This document shows positions 8,816 to 15,161 of a stretch of DNA of 64,000 nt, in pieces. The stretch covers positions 806,001-870,000 of the forward strand of contig OY760073.1 in NCBI GenBank assembly GCA_963663025.1. Reading direction: 5' to 3'. A program made the position numbers and the translations under genes. The notes beneath the pieces are model-generated. The model was not told the origin of the DNA, did no database searches, and was given only the letters and a program-made list of their open reading frames with translations. Numbering within the stretch: position 1 is the first letter of the stretch; each line of letters opens with the position of its first letter. Source of the DNA: JAGWBF01 sp963663025. Its GTDB lineage: Bacteria; Chloroflexota; Dehalococcoidia; Lucifugimonadales; JAGWBF01.

Positions 8816-9883
8816 GTGGACAGCCCCTGGCGCTACATCCTCCATGCCGATCTTGATGCCTTCTACGCATCGGTGGAGCAGCATGACAATCCCGGTCTCA
8901 AGGGCAAGGCTGTGGTTGTGGGCGGCCCTCCTGAATCCCGGGGGGTGGTAGCTGCGTCTTCCTATGAAGCCCGTAAGTACGGCATCCACTCTGCCATGCC
9001 CATGCGCACTGCCGTGAAGCTCTGTCCCGACCTTGTACGGGTCTCGCCCCGCTTCGACAGGTACAGGCAGGTATCCCACACCATCATGGAGACCTTTCGA
9101 GAGCTCACCAACTTGGTCGAGCCATTGTCCCTTGACGAAGCGTATATGGACATTAGCTCGGTTGTGCCCAGAAACGCACAGGAGGAAGCGGCCCGGGCAC
9201 TTAAGGACGGGGTCCGCAATCGCTCCGGTCTGGCCATAACCATTGGAGGAGGCACCACAAAGACCGTCGCCAAGATCGCCTCCCAGATCGCCAAGCCCAA
9301 TGGACTGCTTATGGTGCAGCCCGGCAATGAAGTGGAGTTCCTGGGGCCGTTGGATGTAGAGATGCTATGGGGTGTCGGGCCCAAGACTGCGGCTGCCCTG
9401 AAGAATGAAGGTGTAGAAACCCTGGGTCAGCTTGCGGAGATGGACGAGGGCGCCCTGGTCCGGAAGTTCGGGAAGAGGGGGCCGGAGCTGAGAACACGGG
9501 CCCTTGGCCTGGAGCGGGACGAAGTGATGCCCCACCGTGAAACCAAGTCCATCAGCTCTGAGACGACCCTGGTTGACGACGTGGGCGATCCGGCTGAGAT
9601 TACGCAATACGTGGAATCCCTGGCCCAGGAGGTAGCCGAGCAGATGGGGCGGAAGCATCTGCGGTGCAAGACCATCTGGGTAAAGCTGCGCCTGGCTGAC
9701 TTTACGACCTTTACACGTCAGAAGACCCTGCCGGAGCCAACGGACCGCCAGGACATCATAACGTCGTCCGCCAGGGACCTGGCGGAGCTGGAGTTGGGAA
9801 ACGGCCGGATGTTTCGACTGGTGGGGGTCGGTGTCGGGAACTTCCAGGAGGACTTCCAGATGCCCCTACTGCCGCCCCCCTAG
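8816..9883 (+). CDS. dinB: DNA polymerase IV (Y-family, DinB)
   Basis: A 355-residue translesion polymerase. Catalytic acidic residues are in HADLDAFYASVEQ (D12) and SLDEAYMD (D107/E108). The TIGGGTTKTVAKIASQIAKPNG block and the helix-hairpin-helix region (WGVGPKTAAAL) follow, then the little-finger domain. The start is GTG at 8816 with AGG 6 nt upstream; this gives the usual short N-terminus before the first catalytic Asp. No sliding-clamp motif of the classical QLxLF type is evident at the C-terminus, although FQMPLLPPP may serve. No LexA-like box was recognised upstream. Confidence 0.93.
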   Translation: MDSPWRYILHADLDAFYASVEQHDNPGLKGKAVVVGGPPESRGVVAASSYEARKYGIHSAMPMRTAVKLCPDLVRVSPRFDRYRQVSHTIMETFRELTNLVEPLSLDEAYMDISSVVPRNAQEEAARALKDGVRNRSGLAITIGGGTTKTVAKIASQIAKPNGLLMVQPGNEVEFLGPLDVEMLWGVGPKTAAALKNEGVETLGQLAEMDEGALVRKFGKRGPELRTRALGLERDEVMPHRETKSISSETTLVDDVGDPAEITQYVESLAQEVAEQMGRKHLRCKTIWVKLRLADFTTFTRQKTLPEPTDRQDIITSSARDLAELELGNGRMFRLVGVGVGNFQEDFQMPLLPPP

Positions 9884-9891
9884 CGTTTCCC

Positions 9892-10803
9892 TTAGGAACG
9901 CCGAGGAGCGGCGGCGATGATCCGGGCCGCCATCTCCGTGTCGATGCCCCGGGGCCACTCTCGCTTCGAGGGGTCGGCTATTCGCACTTCCAGGGGAGGA
10001 CCCAGCTCGTCGATCTCCATCCTGATGACGTCGCCGTCCTGAACTGCCCCGATCTGCTGGTGGTTGACGCCGGTGGCCACCACATCGCCAGGTTCCAGGG
10101 TTGTGATCTTCGAGAACTCGGACACCAGCTCCCTTATTGGGTGGGCCATATCGCTGGTCGGGAAGTCGTGGCGAGGCTCATCGTTGTTGAAGAGGCGTAT
10201 CTGGATGTTCTGCGGGTCCGGGATTTCGTCGGCGGTTACGAGGGCGGGGCCCATGGGAGCGAAGGTGTCCCAGCACTTGCCAAGGAAAAAGCTGTTGCCC
10301 ACCGCGCCCTGGAGGCCTCTGGCCGACATATCCAGGAAGTTGGTGTAGCCGAAGATGTAGGAGAAGGCGTCCTCCTGGCTGACCTTGGTTGCCCTCTTAC
10401 CCACGACAAAGGCTAGCTCGCATTCGTGGTGAAATATCGTAGCTCCCACGTCGGGGAGCTCGCAGGTCTCCCCAGTGCCGATGATGGCTGTGGGAGACTT
10501 CAGGAAAGCGTCCAGGACCGCAGGCTCTCGCTGTCCGAACTCAAGGTAATTGACGGCGGCGCAGATCACCTTGGATGGCCGAGGCAAGGGCGCCCTTAGT
10601 CGAACACTGGAAATGGGCGCACCAGTGCCCGAAGCAAGGATGCTTTCCAGCCTTGGTTTGAGGCTGTCCCAGCCCCCGATCAGGTCCTCCATCATGTCCT
10701 GGGGCTCGCGGAACTTCTCGCCCTCAAAGACTTCTGTCGCATCCACCACGTTGTTGCCTTTCAGCAGGCCCAACCGGTAATCGTCGTAAAGCACTATCTT
10801 CAT
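9892..10803 (-). CDS. Fumarylacetoacetate hydrolase family protein
   Basis: A 303-residue enzyme of the FAH / 2-hydroxyhepta-2,4-diene-1,7-dioate isomerase family. These cleave or isomerise beta-keto acids in aromatic and sugar-acid breakdown. The metal-ligand signature E-x-E is in FHHECELAFVVGK, followed by FGYTNFLDMSARG and the C-terminal GDVVATG block. The start is ATG at 10803 with AGGAGAG 8 nt upstream; the reading frame stays open further upstream but that stretch has no family homology. The exact substrate cannot be told. It is convergent with dinB, with an 8-bp gap. Confidence 0.88.
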   Translation of the reverse strand: MKIVLYDDYRLGLLKGNNVVDATEVFEGEKFREPQDMMEDLIGGWDSLKPRLESILASGTGAPISSVRLRAPLPRPSKVICAAVNYLEFGQREPAVLDAFLKSPTAIIGTGETCELPDVGATIFHHECELAFVVGKRATKVSQEDAFSYIFGYTNFLDMSARGLQGAVGNSFFLGKCWDTFAPMGPALVTADEIPDPQNIQIRLFNNDEPRHDFPTSDMAHPIRELVSEFSKITTLEPGDVVATGVNHQQIGAVQDGDVIRMEIDELGPPLEVRIADPSKREWPRGIDTEMAARIIAAAPRRS

Positions 10804-10866
10804 GAAGGGACTCTCCTGCGTGTGGGTGTGGGGTATACCTGTCATGCCCCCGAAATGAACCTGGGC

Positions 10867-10895
10867 AGTATAGCAAAGCCCATGTCGGCCTTCAA
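10867..10895 (-). promoter_or_regulatory. Promoter of the FAH-family gene
   Basis: Minus-strand TTGAAG (10895-10890) and TATACT (10872-10867) are separated by exactly 17 bp, placing the start of transcription near 10860, about 57 nt before the ATG at 10803. The gene-free stretch 10804-11147 holds this promoter and the divergent one at 10945-10992; no coding sequence is evident between them. Confidence 0.65.
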
Positions 10896-10944
10896 TTGCG
10901 GGTAAGCTGAAGCGAGTGGTCTGCCTCCGTACCTTTCTTGGGAT

Positions 10945-10992
10945 TTGACAGGGCAGATATACCTTGACTTTAAAAATCGTCTCTGCTAGAGT
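10945..10992 (+). promoter_or_regulatory. Promoter region of the PT-rich lipoprotein gene
   Basis: TTGACT (10964-10969) is followed 17 bp later by TAGAGT (10987-10992). A second -35-like TTGACA lies at 10945-10950, with a weak -10 (CTTTAA) overlapping the first element, so two nested promoters are possible. Transcription would begin near 10999 and give a leader of about 150 nt before the ATG at 11148. Confidence 0.55.
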
Positions 10993-11147
10993 CGGAATGC
11001 CGACACTCCTAGTGGGTGGTGGGTGGATGTGCATGGGTGTCCCGTTAGGGTAGTTACTTAGCCAGCACGTTCAAACAGAGGCTTCCTGGCGCTTCATTGA
11101 GAGACCAGGAAAGCCGGGGGCCTGAAGAGAAGCGTGGAGGTGAATTG

Positions 11148-11612
11148 ATGCTCCATCTCCGGCTATGGAAGCCGAAGCTGTTGCTGTTGTTGCCCATTCT
11201 TGCAGTCCTTTCCTTCGCCATCGCTTGCAATGGAGATGAAGAGCCAGCAGTAACCCTCACCCTTACTATGGTTTCTACCCCGACCCCTATACCACCGACT
11301 GCCACGCCGGTCCCGACGCCTACCGCCACACCAGTTCCGACCCCTACCGCCACACCCATTCCGACGGCAACGCCTGAGCCAACTGTGGACCCCAGGCAGA
11401 TAGCGATGGAGAGCTTCCTGGCCAGTTGGAACGAGGCTTGTGGGGCACGAGGCCTGGACCCATGTCCGCTTACTGCTCAGGACTTGCCCGAGATGATGGA
11501 AGCCCCTTCGCCTGAAGAAGCAGCTATGCAGTTCATGGGCGTATGGAACCGGTCCTGCGGTGCACTGGGTCTGGATCCCTGTCCCATTACAGAAGACGCT
11601 CTGGACAACTGA
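11148..11612 (+). CDS. Small lipoprotein with PT-rich linker and duplicated cysteine motif
   Basis: A 154-residue exported protein. A basic start and hydrophobic signal segment end in a lipobox (FAIAC, Cys about residue 27). A 45-residue linker built of TPxPT/TATP repeats follows. The C-terminal part holds two copies of a 25-residue unit that share W-N-x-x-C-G-A-x-G-L-D-P-C-P, at roughly residues 91-115 and 128-152. The start is ATG at 11148 with GGAGGTG upstream. The linker suggests a domain held away from the membrane; paired cysteines may form disulfides. Function unknown; I do not recognise the repeat. The gene has its own promoter and terminator. Confidence 0.8.
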   Translation: MLHLRLWKPKLLLLLPILAVLSFAIACNGDEEPAVTLTLTMVSTPTPIPPTATPVPTPTATPVPTPTATPIPTATPEPTVDPRQIAMESFLASWNEACGARGLDPCPLTAQDLPEMMEAPSPEEAAMQFMGVWNRSCGALGLDPCPITEDALDN

Positions 11613-11646
11613 GGAACGGGCCGGACCAAGAAACTACAGCCGATGC

Positions 11647-11678
11647 AAGGGAGCTTCCACAATTGGAAGCTCCCTTTT
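11647..11678 (+). terminator. Intrinsic terminator after the lipoprotein gene
   Basis: A 13-bp perfect stem (11647-11659 with 11664-11676) with a CAAT loop is followed by TTTTCATTT. It sits 35 nt past the stop codon at 11612, so the lipoprotein is a single-gene transcript. Confidence 0.88.
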
Positions 11679-11746
11679 CATTTGGCGTGTGGGGAGGCAG
11701 AGTACCGGGAGTGTGGGAAAGCTGCGATTCTCAGAATGGTGTTGTC

Positions 11747-11776
11747 TTGACAGTGGGCCATCGGCTTACATAGAAT
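11747..11776 (+). promoter_or_regulatory. Near-consensus sigma-70 promoter upstream of structured RNA
   Basis: TTGACA (11747-11752) and TAGAAT (11771-11776) are 18 bp apart. This is among the best vegetative promoters in the window, and no gene begins within 350 nt of it. Transcription would start near 11783. Confidence 0.75.
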
Positions 11777-11782
11777 CGCAAC

Positions 11783-12030
11783 ATCCGCTCGCGCGGAAAT
11801 CTAGATAGGTGCTGCAAATGCGCCGGGAGGTGATCAATGAGTGATTATTTAAGTAATAGGGGGCGATGGTAGGCGCCTGTCTGGACCCGAAAGGTCCTTG
11901 TCCCCAAAAGGGTAGATAACTAAATAAAAGGTTGGTCGGGCTCAGGCGAGTGCCTACCATCGCCCCGGGGTCTGGGATGACCCCACAGGACGGAAGGTTC
12001 GAAGGGCTCTGACCAACCTTTTCTTATTTT
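11783..12030 (+). ncRNA. Structured RNA or 5' leader with long stem, pseudoknot and U-tract
   Basis: Between the strong promoter and a U-rich stretch (12019-12030) lies about 245 nt that can fold extensively. Helices: 11785-11788 with 11793-11796; a 20-bp helix of 11860-11879 with 11943-11947 and 11952-11966 (4-nt bulge); a 5-bp hairpin 11883-11897 inside it; a 6-bp hairpin 11967-11984. A perfect 12-bp pairing of 11926-11937 with 12011-12022 joins the loop of the long helix to the 3' end, forming a pseudoknot and a terminator-like end. It contains a short reading frame with an excellent ribosome site. I compared it by eye with tmRNA, RNase P, SRP, 6S and common riboswitches and found no match. 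It may be an independent ncRNA or an attenuator for the downstream gene. Confidence 0.65.
11837..11872 (+). CDS. Possible 11-codon leader peptide within the structured RNA
   Basis: ATG at 11837 opens an 11-residue frame (MSDYLSNRGRW) ending in TAG at 11870. The ten bases 11826-11835 (GGAGGTGATC) are fully complementary to the usual bacterial 16S anti-Shine-Dalgarno end, and GGAGG is 6 nt from the ATG. The last five codons lie inside the 5' arm of the 20-bp helix, so a translating or stalled ribosome would open that helix. This is the layout of translation-dependent attenuation. The peptide may also be incidental; no homologue is known to me. Confidence 0.4.
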   Translation: MSDYLSNRGRW

Positions 12031-13002
12031 GGTTCCCCCTCCGATCCTATGTCGTCAGCCGACCCTCGGCTGGCTGTTGTTTGTCCCTCGGCCTCCTCAT
12101 AGACACCCGACCACCCTGGTGTTACCATCTCCCAGTCCCTCGCCGGCATGATTTGCTCACGACCCCGGCGTTACACTGAAGAGTAGGTGTGTAGTGGTCC
12201 GCGCCCTGTTCATGGGCCAGACAGGTCTGGCCAAGAAATCCCAGCTTGATTCCCTGGCGGAGCTTTGTGCTCGTCAGGGGCACACCATCGACAAAGTGTT
12301 CAGTGTTGGGGACATCATGTACTCGGAGAGCCAGACCGCCGGAAAGCCCCTCCAGGAAGGAAAGATACTCGACCTTCCCCTGGCAGAGCTGGGCATACTA
12401 AGAAGGCTCGCCTTCACACACATCCGGTTGGAAAGCTCTCGGGCCGACCATGTGATGGTCGGCTCGCACTCGGTCTTTCGATGGAACAATCAGCTTTTCA
12501 GGGCCTTCGAGTTCTTATTTTGGTTCCCCCTCCGATCCTATGTCGTCAGCCGACCCTCGGCTGGCTGTTGTTTGTCCCTCGGCCTCCTCATAGACACCCG
12601 ACCACCCTGGTGTTACCATCTCCCAGTCCCTCGCCGGCATGATTTGCTCACGACCCCGGCGTTACACTGAAGAGTAGGTGTGTAGTGGTCCGCGCCCTGT
12701 TCATGGGCCAGACAGGTCTGGCCAAGAAATCCCAGCTTGATTCCCTGGCGGAGCTTTGTGCTCGTCAGGGGCACACCATCGACAAAGTGTTCAGTGTTGG
12801 GGACATCATGTACTCGGAGAGCCAGACCGCCGGAAAGCCCCTCCAGGAAGGAAAGATACTCGACCTTCCCCTGGCAGAGCTGGGCATACTAAGAAGGCTC
12901 GCCTTCACACACATCCGGTTGGAAAGCTCTCGGGCCGACCATGTGATGGTCGGCTCGCACTCGGTCTTTCGATGGAACAATCAGCTTTTCAGGGCCTTCG
13001 AG
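12021..13002 (+). repeat. Exact 491-bp tandem duplication (two head-to-tail units)
   Basis: Unit A (12021-12511) and unit B (12512-13002) follow each other without a gap and appear identical base for base where I compared them, in several reading frames and on both strands. Each unit holds 173 bp of upstream sequence plus the first 106 codons of the gene that is complete at 12685. The left boundary falls in the U-tract of the structured RNA, the right boundary inside the coding sequence. No microhomology is seen at the junction. It is a very recent duplication or an assembly artefact. Confidence 0.93.
12194..12670 (+). pseudogene. Truncated first copy of the P-loop/NDT-like gene
   Basis: GTG at 12194 opens a frame whose first 106 codons equal those of the gene at 12685. 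It then runs into the upstream region of unit B, adds about 52 unrelated residues rich in Cys, Pro and Arg, and stops at 12670. The N-terminal P-loop-like segment is intact but most of the protein is missing. If transcribed from the promoter at 11747 it could still be made as a short protein; I treat it as a broken copy produced by the duplication. Confidence 0.7.
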
Positions 13003-13818
13003 ATGCAGGAGCTCCAGGAGCTAAAGCCCGACCTCGTTGTGACGCTGATAGATGATGTCGAGGCGGTCAAGCTGCGTCTCGATGATCTGCGTACCGACGG
13101 GCAGCTGCCCAGCACCACCAGCTACAGCTTGAAAGACCTGCTGGTCTGGCGCGAAGAGGAGATTCTGGCGTCGGACGTAATCTCGTCCGTCCTGGAGGTC
13201 CCCCACTTCGTCCTTGGTGTGTGGCTGGAGCCGGAAGTGTCGGAGACCCCATTGGAAGTGGCCTACAGCCTGATGTTCCGGCCCAAACAGCGTCTGGCCT
13301 ATGTGAGCTATCCCATCAGCGATGCTCAGGCCAAGGAGGATGTGTGGGGTAAGGTCGTCAAGTATCGAAGGTTGGTAAGGTCCTACGTTACTGCCTTTGA
13401 CCCACTAATGATCAGCGAAAAGAGGCTCCAGATGCTCATGGAGGAGGAGCTGAAGATAACACCGGATGCAAAGGATGTGGTGTGTGACGTTCGCGGCCGG
13501 GAACTTTCGCTGAACATTGGGGAAATAAGGGCGGTGATGCCCGACATAGACGGTCAAACTGTGTCCCGGGACTACAAGCTGCTGGACCAGTCGGACATGA
13601 TAATCGCCTACTTTCCCCTTGACACCGACGGAGGGCCACTCATCGCCGGGGGCGTCCAGTCGGAAATCGAACACGCTTCTGCCTCCACCAAGGAGATAGT
13701 CATCGTGTGGGAATCTCCGAGGGAGCCGACTCCCTTTATTCGGCAGAAGGCCGACGTTCTGCTGCGAAGCCTGGACGAGCTCGACGGGTACCTCCAGAGT
13801 CTTGGGCCGTCCGATTGA
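12685..13818 (+). CDS. P-loop kinase-like protein with C-terminal nucleoside deoxyribosyltransferase-like domain
   Basis: A 377-residue protein starting at GTG 12685. Residues 7-18 (MGQTGLAKKSQL) resemble a Walker A loop with Ala for the last Gly and a Lys-Lys-Ser end. The N-terminal half (to about 210) looks like an adenylate-kinase-type fold, with VGDIMY, the LVVTLIDD strand and a WREEE block. The C-terminal part has DQSDMIIAYFP, then GGVQSEIEHASAS and KEIVIVW, the pattern of the nucleoside 2-deoxyribosyltransferase / DUF4406 group, where the Glu in SEIEHA could be catalytic. Neither family call is certain. It lies behind the structured RNA and in the duplicated segment. It could act on nucleotides as a salvage or defence enzyme; this is inference. 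Confidence 0.6.
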   Translation: MVRALFMGQTGLAKKSQLDSLAELCARQGHTIDKVFSVGDIMYSESQTAGKPLQEGKILDLPLAELGILRRLAFTHIRLESSRADHVMVGSHSVFRWNNQLFRAFEMQELQELKPDLVVTLIDDVEAVKLRLDDLRTDGQLPSTTSYSLKDLLVWREEEILASDVISSVLEVPHFVLGVWLEPEVSETPLEVAYSLMFRPKQRLAYVSYPISDAQAKEDVWGKVVKYRRLVRSYVTAFDPLMISEKRLQMLMEEELKITPDAKDVVCDVRGRELSLNIGEIRAVMPDIDGQTVSRDYKLLDQSDMIIAYFPLDTDGGPLIAGGVQSEIEHASASTKEIVIVWESPREPTPFIRQKADVLLRSLDELDGYLQSLGPSD

Positions 13819-13852
13819 CAGCTCAACGGTCCCCCATGGGGATCAATCGGGG

Positions 13853-15112
13853 TTAGCGCATCTGCCGGAACTGAGGGAACAACACCAGGAGCAATAGAGG
13901 CAGCACAGCCAGACCGATTCCGTTGACCAGGAGCGCAAAGGGCGCCGAAGTGGCCCCTGCGACGTACCCGATTCCGACATGGCCCACGGGAGCTGTACCG
14001 ACTCCCACGATCCAGGATCCCATGGAACGCCCCCTTTGATCGTTCGGAACGCAGGTCTGCAGCAGAGTCTGGTGCAGGATATCGGCGGCAGAGGCCATGC
14101 TGTTTACGAAGACTACAAACGCCAATGCAATCCAGAAGTTGGGGGACTGGGAGAGCAGTACCAATCCCAGCCCGAACAGGGACAAAGTCGCCAGCAGGAG
14201 CAGACCACGATGCTGAATCCTGCTGGCCGCTCCAAGGGCAACTATTCCCATGGCGCCGCCGATGAACCGGAAGGCTGTAAGGATTCCCAAGCCCGCAGCG
14301 CCTACTTCGAGAACATCCTCGGCCAGGATGGGGAGCATCACCTGGTGGGAAAACCCCAGCATCTCGGAGCCGGCTGTGGAGACCATCAGGCTGGACATGG
14401 CGCGGTTCGACTTCAGGGCGCGGAAATAGGATATGATGTTGTCCTTCATGGGTTCCCGCACTATGGGAGCTGATTGACCGATGCGACGCAGGCCGAACAG
14501 GGCGGTCAGCCCTATAGAGTAGCCGCCGGCCATCACAAAGAACGCGGTTTCAGGGCCTCGCCATTCGAGGGTCAGCCCTCCTACCAGCGCCCCGATGATG
14601 CCTCCGATGCGCTGGGCGAGGGATATAAGCGCGATGCCGTTTATGGCTCCTGCAGTGCCGACGATGTCATAGGCGTACACCTGGCGGGAGGTCATGTAGA
14701 AGGACTGGAAAATCCCAAAGAGAAAAGCCAGCGAGATCAGGTGCCACACCTGCAGGTTTCCAAACAGCGCCAGCAGCCCCAATCCCATGGACACGGTGAG
14801 CATGCCCGTTACGGCAAAGCGCATTAGGAATCGCCGGTCCAGGCGGTCCGTGATGGACCCAACCACGAATCCGACCAGCAGGAACGGGGCTGACCGGGCT
14901 GCGAAGGCGGCTCCCACCATGCTCGCGGACTCGGTGATCTGGAACACAAGGAATCCCAGCAAGACCTGCTGCATCCCCTGGCCTATCTGGTTGGTAATAG
15001 TGGAAGCCCAGAGCACCCGGAAATCAGGGTATTGGAAGGCGGCGAAGGGCCTCCAAAGGCGGGAACGACCCGGTTGGGATTGGGGTAGCCTTGGGCTGCT
15101 TTGTGTGCTCAT
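13853..15112 (-). CDS. Major facilitator superfamily transporter
   Basis: A 419-residue membrane protein with about 12 hydrophobic segments, of the EntS/MFS_3-like group that exports small molecules. The loop signature after helix 2 (GSITDRLDRRFLMR) and its counterpart in the second half support the call. ATG at 15112 is chosen because further upstream the frame would overlap the neighbouring antiporter gene; the ribosome site is weak. It is 49 nt downstream of that antiporter gene on the same strand and may be co-transcribed. Substrate unknown. A small GC hairpin (13828-13844) lies between this gene and the convergent one. Confidence 0.85.
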   Translation of the reverse strand: MSTQSSPRLPQSQPGRSRLWRPFAAFQYPDFRVLWASTITNQIGQGMQQVLLGFLVFQITESASMVGAAFAARSAPFLLVGFVVGSITDRLDRRFLMRFAVTGMLTVSMGLGLLALFGNLQVWHLISLAFLFGIFQSFYMTSRQVYAYDIVGTAGAINGIALISLAQRIGGIIGALVGGLTLEWRGPETAFFVMAGGYSIGLTALFGLRRIGQSAPIVREPMKDNIISYFRALKSNRAMSSLMVSTAGSEMLGFSHQVMLPILAEDVLEVGAAGLGILTAFRFIGGAMGIVALGAASRIQHRGLLLLATLSLFGLGLVLLSQSPNFWIALAFVVFVNSMASAADILHQTLLQTCVPNDQRGRSMGSWIVGVGTAPVGHVGIGYVAGATSAPFALLVNGIGLAVLPLLLLVLFPQFRQMR

Positions 15113-15161
15113 TTGGCCTGGGGCAGGAGGGCGGGTGGTGGGAAATCCCTTCGTAGCCTGA

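Noticed and set aside
11280..11380. Short direct repeats that could be mistaken for a CRISPR or tandem DNA repeat
   Set aside because: They are the in-frame codons of the Thr/Pro-rich linker of the lipoprotein, with no constant spacers.
11783..12030. tmRNA, RNase P RNA, SRP RNA or 6S RNA
   Set aside because: None of the conserved core sequences (tRNA-like ends and tag with Ala-Ala, P4 core, SRP tetraloop hairpin, long open-bubble rod) could be found.
12194..12670. A second independent small gene
   Set aside because: Its first 106 codons are identical to the neighbour and the rest is read from the duplicated upstream DNA, so it is best explained as a duplication product.
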